From: Mucilaginibacter gossypiicola
GTDB lineage: Bacteria; Bacteroidota; Bacteroidia; Sphingobacteriales; Sphingobacteriaceae
Length of the DNA: 64,000 bases
Direction: 5' to 3'
NCBI RefSeq assembly: GCF_900110105.1
Contig: NZ_FOCL01000009.1
Span: 62,001 to 126,000 of the forward strand
A program made the translations under genes and the position numbers. The notes beneath the pieces are model-generated. The model was not told the DNA's origin. It worked only from the letters and a program-made list of their open reading frames with translations, and made no database searches. Each line of letters starts with the position of its first letter. The stretch's first letter is position 1. Shown here one piece after another: positions 1-9,312 of this stretch.

Positions 1-30
1 AGATCATTAACAATTAAATAAAAGTGAATT

Positions 31-429
31 ATGGGCCTCTTTGATTTTTTTTCAAAAAGCAAACCTGTTTACACACCCTCTACCTACTTTTTAAATCACG
101 ATTTAAAAGACAAGTACTTTTTTCGCAAAATGCCTTTTTATTACTTAAACGATGAGGTTGGAATTGTAGCTATGGATAATAAAGCGCCAAGGCTGATTAC
201 TTTTGATCCTTGGCCCCAACAGATTTTTTTGCATGCAACAGGCAAAATAACCACCCATGATTTTCTGATTGAAATGGCAAGTGTATATCGGGGCAAGGTT
301 CCTGAACGTCTCGATAAAACTATTATTGAAGAATTAGAGCGACTTATCAAAGAAGAAATCGTTGATATTGCCGACGAACCTAATAAAATCAATCCCGAAT
401 ATCTGACTCCTATAAAATTTAATAAATAA
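31..429 (+). CDS. conserved hypothetical protein (132 aa)
   Basis: I do not recognise a named family. The protein begins MGLFDFFSKSKP, is soluble with no signal peptide or membrane segment, is rich in aromatic residues in the first half, and ends in a charged helical stretch around residues 98-118 (IIEELERLIKEEIVD). Its stop codon is one base from the start of mqnD, so the two are very probably co-transcribed; this placement is the only hint of a role. The sequence upstream within the window is too short to tell whether more genes precede it. Confidence 0.75.
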   Translation: MGLFDFFSKSKPVYTPSTYFLNHDLKDKYFFRKMPFYYLNDEVGIVAMDNKAPRLITFDPWPQQIFLHATGKITTHDFLIEMASVYRGKVPERLDKTIIEELERLIKEEIVDIADEPNKINPEYLTPIKFNK

Positions 430-430
430 C

Positions 431-1336
431 ATGAAACTTACGCTCGGATTTTCGCCCTGCCCTAACGATACTTTTATTTTTGATGCACTTATTCACCATA
501 AAATTGATACCGAAGGCCTGGAGTTTGAAGTATTTTATGATGATGTGGAAACGCTTAACCAAAAAGCTTTCCGCGGCGAACTGGATATTACCAAACTCAG
601 CTACCACGCTTTTGCTTACGTAACAGATAAGTATGTACTGCTTGACTCGGGGAGTGCATTAGGATTTGGCGTAGGCCCCATGCTCATTTTTAATCCACCG
701 ATTACTCGTTTCTTTAAAGATGATGACGATAAAGAAGTTTTTAGGGGCGAATCGGGCACAAGCGAAAAAGTTGACTTAATACCTATCGTTTCGCGGTCAA
801 AAATTGGCATTCCAGGTAAATATACTACAGCTAACTTCTTGTTGAGCCTTGCTTTTCCTGATGCAACCAACAAAACAGAGTTTGTTTTTTCTGAAATAGA
901 AAATTCGGTATTAAACGGAACTATTGATTTTGGATTGATCATCCATGAAAACAGGTTTACTTATCAGGACAGAGGTCTTGCCAAACTAATCGACCTTGGC
1001 GATTACTGGGAAAAGCGTACAGGCTGCGCTATACCGCTTGGAGGCATTGTAGCTAACCGTAATTTACCATTGGATGTTCAGCATAAAATTAACCGGGTAT
1101 TGCGCAAATCAGTAGAGTTTGCTTTTGCCAATCCAAAGTCAGGATTAGAGTTTATCAAGCAACATGCCCAGGAAATGAGCGAAGAAGTAATGTACAAACA
1201 CATCGAGCTGTATGTAAACCAATACTCGGTTGAGCTTGGCGAAGAAGGCCGCAAAGCTATCAACCTGATGTTTGATACTGCTTTGGAGAAAGGGATTATA
1301 CCAGAGGTGAAGCAAGGGATATTTTTGACCGATTAA
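431..1336 (+). CDS. mqnD: 1,4-dihydroxy-6-naphthoate synthase (futalosine-route menaquinone biosynthesis)
   Basis: MqnD converts cyclic de-hypoxanthine futalosine to 1,4-dihydroxy-6-naphthoate in the alternative menaquinone pathway of the cytoplasm. The N-terminus carries the family signature SPCPNDTF at residues 8-15, followed by a periplasmic-binding-protein-like fold with ITKLSYHA near 54-61 and GIPGKYTTANFLL near 126-138. Between GVGPMLIF (about 79-86) and the GIPGKYTT block there is a polar stretch of about 30 residues containing DDDDKE that looks like an insertion relative to the family as I know it. Length of 301 aa is otherwise close to the family norm. It follows the small upstream gene by one base and is closed by a strong hairpin terminator, so the two form a short operon. 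Confidence 0.88.
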   Translation: MKLTLGFSPCPNDTFIFDALIHHKIDTEGLEFEVFYDDVETLNQKAFRGELDITKLSYHAFAYVTDKYVLLDSGSALGFGVGPMLIFNPPITRFFKDDDDKEVFRGESGTSEKVDLIPIVSRSKIGIPGKYTTANFLLSLAFPDATNKTEFVFSEIENSVLNGTIDFGLIIHENRFTYQDRGLAKLIDLGDYWEKRTGCAIPLGGIVANRNLPLDVQHKINRVLRKSVEFAFANPKSGLEFIKQHAQEMSEEVMYKHIELYVNQYSVELGEEGRKAINLMFDTALEKGIIPEVKQGIFLTD

Positions 1337-1357
1337 CCCTCACACAGGTGTACTCAT

Positions 1358-1397
1358 AAAAAGAAAGGGATGCGTTAAAACGCATCCCTTTCTTTTT
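1358..1397. terminator. bidirectional intrinsic terminator between mqnD and hflX
   Basis: A perfect 17-bp inverted repeat (AAAAAGAAAGGGATGCG and its complement) encloses a 6-nt TTAAAA loop. A-tract and T-tract lie at opposite ends, so it can terminate both the rightward mqnD transcript and the leftward hflX transcript, which converge here. Confidence 0.9.
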
Positions 1398-1411
1398 AGC
1401 GGAGCAAGTTA

Positions 1412-2593
1412 TCAATACAATAAAGCATCATACGGATACCTCTCCGTATGTATCGCCTTCACTTCTTTATATAGTAAAGCCCTGAATTCTTCAACGTTTT
1501 CTTTTTTAGTTGCCGAGATAAATATAGCTGGTGCGTTGTTTTTAGCCATCCAGCTTTGTCTAAAATCTTCCAATGTTAATGGCTCTTCCTGCGATACCTG
1601 GTGATCTTCGGGTTTAAATGCATCTATCTTATTAAATACAGTGATGATACGTTTATCTATCGCACCTATATCTTTTAGGGTTTCGTTAACCGTACGGATC
1701 TGATCTTCAAAATTAGGATGTGAAATATCCACCACATGGATCAGGATATCTGCTTCACGGGTTTCATCAAGTGTTGATTTAAAACACTCAACCAAATGGT
1801 GAGGCAGCTTGCGGATAAACCCTACAGTATCCGACATCAGGAAAGGCAGGTTTTCTATCACAACTTTCCTTACCGTGGTATCTAAAGTAGCGAACAGTTT
1901 ATTTTCGGCAAATACTTCCGATTTTGCTATCATGTTCATGATAGTTGATTTACCTACGTTGGTATAGCCTACCAGTGCCGTACGTACCAATTGATGACGG
2001 TTTTTGCGCTGGGTTTCGTTCTGCTTATCTATCTGCTTCAGTTTATCCTTTAATAATGATATCTTATTCAGGATCAAACGGCGGTCGGTTTCAATTTGCG
2101 ACTCACCCGGTCCACGCATACCAATACCACCCTTCTGGCGCTCAAGGTGGGTCCAGAGGCGGGTAAGGCGGGGCAGCAGGTATTGTAACTGTGCCAGTTC
2201 AACCTGGGTTTTGGCCTGGGCCGTTTGTGCACGGCTCGCAAAAATATCCAGGATGAGGTTATTCCGGTCCAGGATCTTTACCTGCAGTTCATTCTCAATA
2301 TTACGCAATTGCGAGGGCGACAGGCCATCGTCAAAAATAACTATATCAATTTCTTCTTCTTTAACGTAAGCCTTAATGTCTTCCAGCTTTCCCGAGCCAA
2401 CAAAGGTTGCCCTGTCCGGGCGCTGCAGTTTTTGAGTAAAGTGGGTTACTGTTAACGCCCCCGCGGTGCTGGCCAAAAACTCCAGCTCTTCAAGGTGCTC
2501 CTTCTCTATCTCGTCGGTTTCATTAGGAGTTATTACACCAACAAGTACAGCTTTTTCCTGCTTCACAGCAGTATCATAAAATTTTTGCTTCAT
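1412..2593 (-). CDS. hflX: GTPase HflX
   Basis: HflX is a ribosome-associated GTPase that splits stalled or stressed 70S ribosomes. The order is an N-terminal HflX domain (about 15-125), a helical linker with the hallmark GPGESQIETDRR at 161-172, and a G domain with G1 GYTNVGKS at 209-216, G3 DTVGF at 255-259 and G4 NKID at 321-324. The 393-aa length fits the family; a short C-terminal tail follows the G domain. It is transcribed alone, converging on mqnD. Confidence 0.93.
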   Translation of the reverse strand: MKQKFYDTAVKQEKAVLVGVITPNETDEIEKEHLEELEFLASTAGALTVTHFTQKLQRPDRATFVGSGKLEDIKAYVKEEEIDIVIFDDGLSPSQLRNIENELQVKILDRNNLILDIFASRAQTAQAKTQVELAQLQYLLPRLTRLWTHLERQKGGIGMRGPGESQIETDRRLILNKISLLKDKLKQIDKQNETQRKNRHQLVRTALVGYTNVGKSTIMNMIAKSEVFAENKLFATLDTTVRKVVIENLPFLMSDTVGFIRKLPHHLVECFKSTLDETREADILIHVVDISHPNFEDQIRTVNETLKDIGAIDKRIITVFNKIDAFKPEDHQVSQEEPLTLEDFRQSWMAKNNAPAIFISATKKENVEEFRALLYKEVKAIHTERYPYDALLY

Positions 2594-2754
2594 TAATTAC
2601 AATATATCAATCCAAATGCCAATTAAATAAATGTACGTAAACAGGGTTGTGAAATAAAATTTTAATGTCAAAATAACATGGTTAAGGCTAATTGATGACA
2701 GTACAGTAATTATGCAATATCCAAAATAAAAAGCTGGTGATACGCCGTAAAGCA

Positions 2755-2768
2755 TAAATTTGCGCCTG
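2755..2768 (+). promoter_or_regulatory. candidate -7 promoter box abutting aat
   Basis: TAAATTTG at 2755-2762 matches the Bacteroidota TAnnTTTG -7 element. A transcript starting four to six bases beyond it would begin almost at the ATG at 2769, giving aat a leader of a few bases or none. The box also contains the TTG at 2760 that could otherwise be taken as the start codon, which argues for ATG 2769. No good TTG -33 element is seen at the expected spacing. Confidence 0.4.
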
Positions 2769-3407
2769 ATGATATTCAGGCTCGACGAACGTTTAATATT
2801 TCCAAAGCCCGATCTGGCAGAACCAGACGGGCTTTTGGCTGTTGGCGGCGACCTGAGCACTGAGCGCTTGTTGCTGGCCTATCAAAACGGAATTTTTCCG
2901 TGGTATAGCGATGATACGCCTATCCTGTGGTATTCGCCCCATGAGCGTTTTGTGTTATACCCTGATGAATTAAAAGTATCCAAGTCCATGCGGCAGGTAT
3001 TACGGTCGGGTAAACTGAGGGTTACGGTTGATACCTGTTTTAATGAGGTTATAACAGCTTGTTCAACCGTGCCGCGTGAGGGTCAGGACGGCACCTGGAT
3101 AGTGCCCGATATGATAGCCGCTTATAACCGCCTGCATGCGGAAGGCTACGCCCATTCGGTTGAAGTATGGCAGGAGGAAAGTCTTGTTGGCGGCCTGTAT
3201 GGCGTACATGTTGGTGATGTTTTTTGTGGCGAAAGTATGTTTAGTCACGTTAGCAACGCTTCAAAAACTGCACTTATCCACCTGTGCCAAACAGGGCTTT
3301 ACCAACTTATAGATTGCCAGGTACATACCGGTCACCTCGAATCGATGGGCGCAAAGATGATAAGCAGGGAGCAATATATGGACGTATTGCTAAATAATTT
3401 AGTTTGA
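2769..3407 (+). CDS. aat: leucyl/phenylalanyl-tRNA--protein transferase
   Basis: Aat transfers Leu or Phe from aminoacyl-tRNA to N-terminal Arg or Lys of proteins, marking them for ClpS/ClpAP degradation (N-end rule). Family blocks are present: LLAVGGDLS near the N-terminus, NGIFPWY, WYSPHERFVL and GESMFSHV. I chose ATG 2769 over TTG 2760 because the latter sits inside a probable promoter box and adds only three residues. The product is about 212 aa, a normal length. The gene is followed closely by ruvC. Confidence 0.92.
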   Translation: MIFRLDERLIFPKPDLAEPDGLLAVGGDLSTERLLLAYQNGIFPWYSDDTPILWYSPHERFVLYPDELKVSKSMRQVLRSGKLRVTVDTCFNEVITACSTVPREGQDGTWIVPDMIAAYNRLHAEGYAHSVEVWQEESLVGGLYGVHVGDVFCGESMFSHVSNASKTALIHLCQTGLYQLIDCQVHTGHLESMGAKMISREQYMDVLLNNLV

Positions 3408-3426
3408 TTAACTACCTTTGATCCAT

Positions 3427-4017
3427 ATGCAACAAGCAGTAAGTTTAAAGGAAAGGATCATTTTAGGCATCGACCCGGGCACAGCGGTTATGGGCTACGG
3501 AATACTTAAGGAAACCGGCCCCAAAATTGAACTGCTGGCTATGGGCGTCGTTAAAATGCCCGCCACAGATGACCATATGCTCAAACTGCAGCGTATCTTT
3601 GAAAAAACTGTTGCACTTATTGATAACTACCATCCCGATTGCCTGGCCATCGAGGCACCTTTTTACGGTAAAAATATACAGGTAATGCTTAAGCTCGGTC
3701 GCGCCCAGGGCATGGCGATAGCAGCAGCATTATCACGTAATGTAGAGATCACGGAATACGCCCCCCGTAAAATAAAGCAATCCATAACCGGTAACGGCAG
3801 CGCTACCAAAGAGCAGGTTGCAGCCATGCTGCAAAGCTTGTTAAAATTTAAAGAAACTCCTGATTTTCTGGATGCAACTGATGGCTTGGCGGTTGCTGTT
3901 TGCCATTCATTTCAACGGATCCCAACTGGTTCGGGGTCAAGCAAGGCGGGTTCTAAAAAATCTTACTCTGGCTGGGATACTTTTGTAAAGGATAATGCCA
4001 AACGGGTTGTGAAGTGA
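3427..4017 (+). CDS. ruvC: crossover junction endodeoxyribonuclease RuvC
   Basis: RuvC is the Holliday-junction resolvase acting with RuvAB. The acidic catalytic residues lie in the expected motifs: GIDPGT (about 14-19), AIEAPFYGKN (about 74-83) and the C-terminal FLDATDGLAVAVCH (about 149-162). ATG 3427 is preferred over TTG 3418, which overlaps a TAnnTTTG-type box (TACCTTTG, 3413-3420). The last roughly 30 residues are a polar Ser/Lys-rich tail beyond the catalytic core. It lies 19 bp after aat, so it may be read from both its own promoter and the aat transcript. Confidence 0.93.
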   Translation: MQQAVSLKERIILGIDPGTAVMGYGILKETGPKIELLAMGVVKMPATDDHMLKLQRIFEKTVALIDNYHPDCLAIEAPFYGKNIQVMLKLGRAQGMAIAAALSRNVEITEYAPRKIKQSITGNGSATKEQVAAMLQSLLKFKETPDFLDATDGLAVAVCHSFQRIPTGSGSSKAGSKKSYSGWDTFVKDNAKRVVK

Positions 4018-4100
4018 GGTGATTCTGTCAAAGCAGAATACTTACGAAGTTTTGAAAACTTCGTAAGTCCGGATTCTACAGTTTCCCAAAATACTGAAAA

Positions 4101-4182
4101 CGTCATTGCGAGGAACGAAGCAATCCCCGACTTTACAGGGCGGACCTGAAAGTCGGGGATTGCTTCGTTCCTCGCAATGACG
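4101..4182. repeat. palindromic intergenic repeat, family A copy 1
   Basis: Two perfect 34-bp inverted arms (4101-4134 and 4149-4182), beginning CGTCATTGCGAGGAACGAAG, enclose a short loop. The same core GTCATTGCGAG...GAAGCAATC recurs at 9175, 20043, 24113 and 61948, always between genes. It looks like a REP-type element; it could also act as a terminator between convergent ruvC and the glycoside hydrolase gene, though it lacks a clear T-tract. Confidence 0.85.
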
Positions 4183-4207
4183 TCGTTATGTTTTGAATAT
4201 TTGGATC

Positions 4208-6553
4208 TTATGGCTTCACCACGCTCTTCACATACTTATCCACGCGCCCGTCTTTAATCACCCCTTTCCAGTTTAAACCGAAACCAAAATCATATTTATT
4301 GCCTTGTTCATCAACATAGCATTTCATATCGTGTGGTACATCTTCAAACTGTGCTTCAACGGTTTTCATATCTGCAGGCATTTGCAGCGGTAACAATGCA
4401 GAAGGTTCAGCTTTACCTGTCATGATATCAAGCGAGGCTTGGCCTTGTACACCAAAATCAACGATAATGGCGCTGGCATCCTTTTCAAATTCCGAAAACA
4501 CCATCGGGTTGCTCATGTTAACAGATACAATAACCGGCTTGCCTTTCATTTTGGCATACGTGTCGGTCACCATAGCCAGATCGGTAACATTGATAGCGGT
4601 GCTTGATTTGCCCTTGTAAGTACGGTTGGTAAATTTCTCCAGCGGGTCGCCGCCTGCTATACTGGTGGTACGGGCATCGGTAGCTGTGTATGAGCCATAT
4701 TGAAGATTAACCGGCACATAGCCTGTTCCTCCATTTTTCGCATCGGCGCTATTATAGCCGCCACCGCTGTTGGGGCTGGCAATGAATACTAAGGCATAAT
4801 CAGCTTCATCCGGATTGTCTGTTACTTTAAAATACTTTTTAACAGTTTCCATATTTACTGGGTATTCCAGCTTTTCGGGAGTTTCCATCCCTAAGAAATT
4901 CCTGCCGGCCGGGGTGAACTTTTTAGGTACATATACAGTTTTGCCGCTTTGCAAAGGCAAAATATTAGCCTTGTTTTTCAACATCACTATCGATTTAAGC
5001 TGCGCCTGGTAACCGGCATCCATAAACTCAGGCTTACCCACAACTTGTTTGGAAACTTCAGGTTCCAGGTAAGGGTTTTCAAATAAACCTGTTCTGAAAA
5101 TATTGCGCAGCAACCTCACGGCCGACTGCTCAAACCTTGCCCGCATAAATGCTTCGCCATGCTCTTTTACGCCGATTTGGTAAGCTTCGGTAACCGGGGC
5201 TACTTCGTTGTTACCCCCAAACTGATCAACACCGGCCATGAGCACCTTGTAATGGCGCTGCGCAACGGAAAGCCCTTCAACACCCCATGATTTGCCCGAA
5301 AGGAACGAATCTACAGTAGTTTCATCGCCGGTAACCAGCCAGTCGGTACAAACAACGCCATCGTATTTATATTTTTTACGGAGCAGATCATTAATGATGT
5401 ACGAATTGTAGTTATTGGCTACATTTTCATGGTTTTTGGTATCCTGGTTATAGGAGATGGTATAGTAAGGCATTACCGCAGCCGCCATGCCCGTTTTACC
5501 ATTCAACTTAAATGCGCCTTCGGTAAAAGGGATCAGGTGCTGCTTAAAATTATTGCCAGGATAAACCGCATACTTGCCATAAGCATAATGCGCATCCCTG
5601 CCACCTTCACCTGCACCGCCGCCGGGCCAGTGTTTCACCATGGCGTTTACGCTGTTGTAACCCCATCCATTTTTAATTTCTTTTTCGGCGGCCGAAGTCT
5701 GGAAGCCATCAATATAGGCGCGGGCCATGTCGGCAGCCAATTGCGGATCCTCACCAAAAGTACCGCTCACACGTGCCCAGCGTGGGTCGGTAGCAATATC
5801 AACCTGTGGTGAAAGCGCTGTTGAAATGCCCAACGCCCTGTATTCCTGAGCTGCGATATGACCGAAGTTTTTTACCACTTCCGGATCAAAGGTTGCGGCC
5901 AACCCAAGCGAGCCCGGCCACATGGAAATAGCGCCACCCGCACCTGCATTATATTCAGCAGTAGCTACGGTGCCATGACGAGGATCGGAGCTGTTATTGT
6001 TGGGAATACCCAAGCCCAGGCCTTCAACAAATGCCTGCGCGTTGTTGTTCCATTGAGCTGCTATTTCGGGGCTTTGTACCGATGTTACCAGTACATGCCT
6101 CACATTATCCTTTGCTAAAAACTGCTTTTGCTGATCGGAAAGATCAGACGCCTTAGCACCGCTTTCAGCAAAAACTTTATTGTTATAAGTACCGGCAAAC
6201 GGGCCGCCCGCCGCCGCGGGAATAGGCTGGTGACGGCTGTACAGCATCAAGCCTGCAATTTGCTCAACGCTCATTTTTGAGGCGAGGTCTTTAGCACGTT
6301 CATCAACCGGCAGGCGCCAGTCTTCATATTTATCCAGCTTACCGTTCTTGTTGAGGTCTTTAAACGCGAAGCCATCAACAGTTAATATTTTTACGCCGGA
6401 CGTGGTGGCGTAGCCCAGGTTTTGCCCTCCGGTATTGGTAACAAAAGCAATATCACCCGCTTTTCTTTCTGTCCACTTGGTTTGTGCTATAGCAACGGTT
6501 GCCGGCAGCAGGGCCAGCAGGGTTATCAATTTAATTGGTTTGGCCATGATCAT
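4208..6553 (-). CDS. secreted glycoside hydrolase family 3 protein
   Basis: A 781-aa beta-glycosidase-type enzyme. A signal peptide ends near residue 24 (AIAQT). An EF-hand-like loop DLNKNGKLDKYEDW at 66-79 precedes the catalytic TIM barrel, as in one GH3 subgroup. The likely nucleophile is Asp404 in VCTDWL; the substrate-binding Lys-His pair is in VKHWPGGG. A second alpha/beta domain follows (about 520-760). No fibronectin-III tail is evident, unlike the neighbouring GH3. The start could be either ATG of the MIMAK N-terminus; both keep the signal peptide. It lies downstream of the second GH3 gene on the same strand, but a terminator sits between them. Substrate cannot be read from sequence; a beta-glucoside is the usual guess. 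Confidence 0.88.
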   Translation of the reverse strand: MIMAKPIKLITLLALLPATVAIAQTKWTERKAGDIAFVTNTGGQNLGYATTSGVKILTVDGFAFKDLNKNGKLDKYEDWRLPVDERAKDLASKMSVEQIAGLMLYSRHQPIPAAAGGPFAGTYNNKVFAESGAKASDLSDQQKQFLAKDNVRHVLVTSVQSPEIAAQWNNNAQAFVEGLGLGIPNNNSSDPRHGTVATAEYNAGAGGAISMWPGSLGLAATFDPEVVKNFGHIAAQEYRALGISTALSPQVDIATDPRWARVSGTFGEDPQLAADMARAYIDGFQTSAAEKEIKNGWGYNSVNAMVKHWPGGGAGEGGRDAHYAYGKYAVYPGNNFKQHLIPFTEGAFKLNGKTGMAAAVMPYYTISYNQDTKNHENVANNYNSYIINDLLRKKYKYDGVVCTDWLVTGDETTVDSFLSGKSWGVEGLSVAQRHYKVLMAGVDQFGGNNEVAPVTEAYQIGVKEHGEAFMRARFEQSAVRLLRNIFRTGLFENPYLEPEVSKQVVGKPEFMDAGYQAQLKSIVMLKNKANILPLQSGKTVYVPKKFTPAGRNFLGMETPEKLEYPVNMETVKKYFKVTDNPDEADYALVFIASPNSGGGYNSADAKNGGTGYVPVNLQYGSYTATDARTTSIAGGDPLEKFTNRTYKGKSSTAINVTDLAMVTDTYAKMKGKPVIVSVNMSNPMVFSEFEKDASAIIVDFGVQGQASLDIMTGKAEPSALLPLQMPADMKTVEAQFEDVPHDMKCYVDEQGNKYDFGFGLNWKGVIKDGRVDKYVKSVVKP

Positions 6554-6571
6554 TCATGATTCTGGTTAAAG

Positions 6572-6604
6572 AAAAAAGCCCCTGCAAAAAATATTGCAGA
6601 GGCC
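6572..6604 (-). terminator. intrinsic terminator after the upstream GH3 gene
   Basis: Read on the minus strand, GCCTCTGCAA pairs with TTGCAGGGGC around a short AT loop and runs into six T residues. It lies just past the stop of the 6614-8998 gene and before the next GH3 start, so the two GH3 genes are probably separately transcribed. Confidence 0.75.
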
Positions 6605-6613
6605 GGGTTGGTT

Positions 6614-8998
6614 TTACTTTAGTTTTAGTTCGTTTATGGTTTGTTGAGGCACCAGCGCCTTGTTTACTTTTTCGACAGTGATATCTTTAGCCAGGCTAAA
6701 AGACGCGGTTTCCTCTATTTTGCGTGATGATGAACCTATTTTCACTTTGTAGCTTCCTTCGTCGGCTATCCAGGCTTCCCTGTCGGTATAGAACGAAGCC
6801 AGATCTGATGCCTTGATGGTAAATGTTAATGTTTGTGATTGGCCCGGAGCCAGCAGTTTGGTTTTGCCGAAAGCTTTCAACTCATCCTCTGGTTTATCCA
6901 AATCTTTTTTAGGGGCTGCAAGGTATAACTGTACAACCTCTTTACCTGCTACATCGCCGATATTTTTAACGGTTACGGTTGCCGTGATTACGTTTTTGAA
7001 AACCTTTGAGCTCAGTTTCAAATCGCTGAATTTAAAGTTGGTGTATGACAAGCCATAACCAAACTCATAGGCCGGGGTAACTTTAGCTGCATCGTAATAA
7101 CGATATCCTACGTAAATACCCTCTTCATAAATAACCTGTGTAGGTTTTCCTTCAGGTGTGCCGGGGAAGTTATTTGCCGATGGTACATCTTTATAATCGG
7201 CAGGGAAGGTGGTTGCCAGCTTACCCGATGGATTTACTTTTCCGCTCAGCACATCGGCAATAGCATTTCCTGCTTCCAGACCAGGTTGCCAGGCTAATAA
7301 AATACCGTCGACTTTGTCTCTCCAGGCGGTAACGTCAATTACGCCACCAATATTTAGTACAACAATTACTTTTTTGCCTTTTGCATGAAAAGCATTGGCA
7401 ACACTGTTGATCAATCCTTTCTCGGCATCGTTCAGATAATAATCGCTTTCCAGTTTACGATCGGCGCCTTCACCAGCGTTACGGCCTATCGTAATCAACG
7501 CCTCATCTGCCCCGTTGGCTTCCTCAGCAACAATGGCGTTCACATCCATTTCGGGAATAGGCGCCGGATGATCAAAAAAGTTTTTAGGCTTAGGCTGTTT
7601 AGCCTTCATATCAACCAGGTACGCCTTATAATTATTAGACAGCGTTTCCTGTAGTTTAAAGCTGGCATTGGCCAAACCCTGCATTAATGAAATGGTGTAT
7701 GCTTTATTCACGTCGCCGCTTCCGGTGCCACCAGCAATAATATCATATGAGGTATTGCCGAAAACTGCTATCCTTTTACCTGCGCCAAACGGAAGCGCAT
7801 GGTCGTCATTTTTTAGAAGTACCATACCCTGAGCCGCAGCTTCACGGGCAACTACAGCATGACCAGCCAGATCCGGAGCATCAGAGTATTTATATTTTTT
7901 GAAGGTTGGTGACTGAACTATCACATTCAGGATACGCTCCACATTGGTATCAAGCTGCTGAGCGCTAAGCGTACCATCTTTTACCGCAGCAACTATGGCC
8001 TCAGATTGGGTTGGATTGCCCGGCATCAGCAAGTCGTTACCGGCTTTCATTTGGGCAACCGCATCTTTACCGCCAAACCAATCGGTCATGACAAAACCTT
8101 TAAAACCCCATTCTTTTTTCAGAATAGTAGTGAGCAGGTCTCTCCTTTCGGAGGTAAAAGTGCCGTTTAATTTATTATATGATGACATCACCGTCCATGG
8201 CTGTGCTTTTTTAACAGCTATCTCAAATCCACGTAAATACAACTCGCGCATGGCACGCTCGCTTACGATGGTATTAATGGAGTTACGATTAGTTTCCTGG
8301 TTATTGGCAGCATAATGCTTGATAGAGGTACCTACTCCGTTCGATTCTATACCGTTAACAATGGCTGCAGTCATACTGCCGGCCACCAGGGGATCTTCAG
8401 AATAATATTCAAAATTACGGCCGCCAAGTGGGTTACGATGAATATTCATACCTGGTGCAAGTAATATATCCACACCATATTCGCGCACTTCGTTACCAAA
8501 AGCAACACCTACTTTATTTACAAGCTGTGTATCCCAGGTTGAGGCCAACAAAGTTGCTACCGGGAACGCCGTAGCATAATAGGTTTTTGATTTATCGCCA
8601 TTGCGGATAGGCTCGATCCTTAAACCGGCAGGCCCATCGGATACCGTGATTGACGGAATCCCTAAACGGGCAATAGCATGGGTGCGGCCTGCAGCGCCGG
8701 GCACTTTTTCGGGAATGTTATAAGCGTCGGGGTCAGACGGAGGCAATTTAAAGCCGCCGATATCTATCGGCTCATTCTTTTTATCTTTTGAAGGCGGCGG
8801 TACTCCGGGCATTTTAAAACCCATCCCCACAACCAGTTTCGATTTTTCTTCGAGTGTCATGGCCGCGACAATCTGTTTGATGTTAGTCGCGTTTAGTTGC
8901 GGCGCCGGGGCTTTACTTTGGGCTTGTGCTGCCTGGTGGATGCCACCGGCAAGCAAAACACCTGCCCAAGCAACGTGTAATTTGTAGCTCATTCTCAT
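6614..8998 (-). CDS. secreted beta-glucosidase-like glycoside hydrolase family 3 with FnIII-like domain
   Basis: A 794-aa periplasmic or surface GH3 enzyme of the BglX type. The signal peptide ends at about residue 26 (QAAQAQ). The N-terminal barrel contains DGPAGLR, the NPLGGRNFEYYSEDP loop, IKHYAANNQE (substrate-binding Lys-His) and the nucleophile Asp306 in FVMTDWFGG. The second domain carries GRNAGEGADR, where the acid/base Glu of GH3 enzymes is expected. A fibronectin-III-like domain (about 690-760) closes the protein. It shares only the GH3 fold with its 781-aa neighbour, so this is a pair of distinct enzymes rather than a recent duplication. Confidence 0.9.
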   Translation of the reverse strand: MRMSYKLHVAWAGVLLAGGIHQAAQAQSKAPAPQLNATNIKQIVAAMTLEEKSKLVVGMGFKMPGVPPPSKDKKNEPIDIGGFKLPPSDPDAYNIPEKVPGAAGRTHAIARLGIPSITVSDGPAGLRIEPIRNGDKSKTYYATAFPVATLLASTWDTQLVNKVGVAFGNEVREYGVDILLAPGMNIHRNPLGGRNFEYYSEDPLVAGSMTAAIVNGIESNGVGTSIKHYAANNQETNRNSINTIVSERAMRELYLRGFEIAVKKAQPWTVMSSYNKLNGTFTSERRDLLTTILKKEWGFKGFVMTDWFGGKDAVAQMKAGNDLLMPGNPTQSEAIVAAVKDGTLSAQQLDTNVERILNVIVQSPTFKKYKYSDAPDLAGHAVVAREAAAQGMVLLKNDDHALPFGAGKRIAVFGNTSYDIIAGGTGSGDVNKAYTISLMQGLANASFKLQETLSNNYKAYLVDMKAKQPKPKNFFDHPAPIPEMDVNAIVAEEANGADEALITIGRNAGEGADRKLESDYYLNDAEKGLINSVANAFHAKGKKVIVVLNIGGVIDVTAWRDKVDGILLAWQPGLEAGNAIADVLSGKVNPSGKLATTFPADYKDVPSANNFPGTPEGKPTQVIYEEGIYVGYRYYDAAKVTPAYEFGYGLSYTNFKFSDLKLSSKVFKNVITATVTVKNIGDVAGKEVVQLYLAAPKKDLDKPEDELKAFGKTKLLAPGQSQTLTFTIKASDLASFYTDREAWIADEGSYKVKIGSSSRKIEETASFSLAKDITVEKVNKALVPQQTINELKLK

Positions 8999-9174
8999 GT
9001 TTAAAAATTAAATAGGTTAAAGGGGCTAATTGGTAATAACGACAATTTGATTATTCTCTTTGTGTCATTATTACACAATAGTAAAAATTAAGTTTTACAA
9101 TAGCAAGTTTTATCGATGAATGAATGAAGAATGGGGATGGAGAAGAGAAATGGGATGATGGAGAATCTTTTAAT

Positions 9175-9268
9175 CGTCATTGCGAGGCACGAAGCAATCG
9201 CGAACTATATAGGGCGGACTTGCATAGCCCTCTGTCTATTGGGGATTGCTTCGTGCCTCGCAATGACG
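9175..9268. repeat. palindromic intergenic repeat, family A copy 2
   Basis: It starts CGTCATTGCGAGGCACG and ends with the complementary arm; the loop region carries GGGCGGAC and AGCCCTCTGT pieces also seen in copies 3-5. It is the only feature I can see in the 314-bp gap between the GH3 gene (starting at 8998, leftward) and recO; the rest of the gap is AT-rich and may hold the GH3 promoter. Confidence 0.85.
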
Positions 9269-9312
9269 CTTGTTTAATGGTAAGCGAATTTAACGCTCAA
9301 TGAAGTCGGCCC

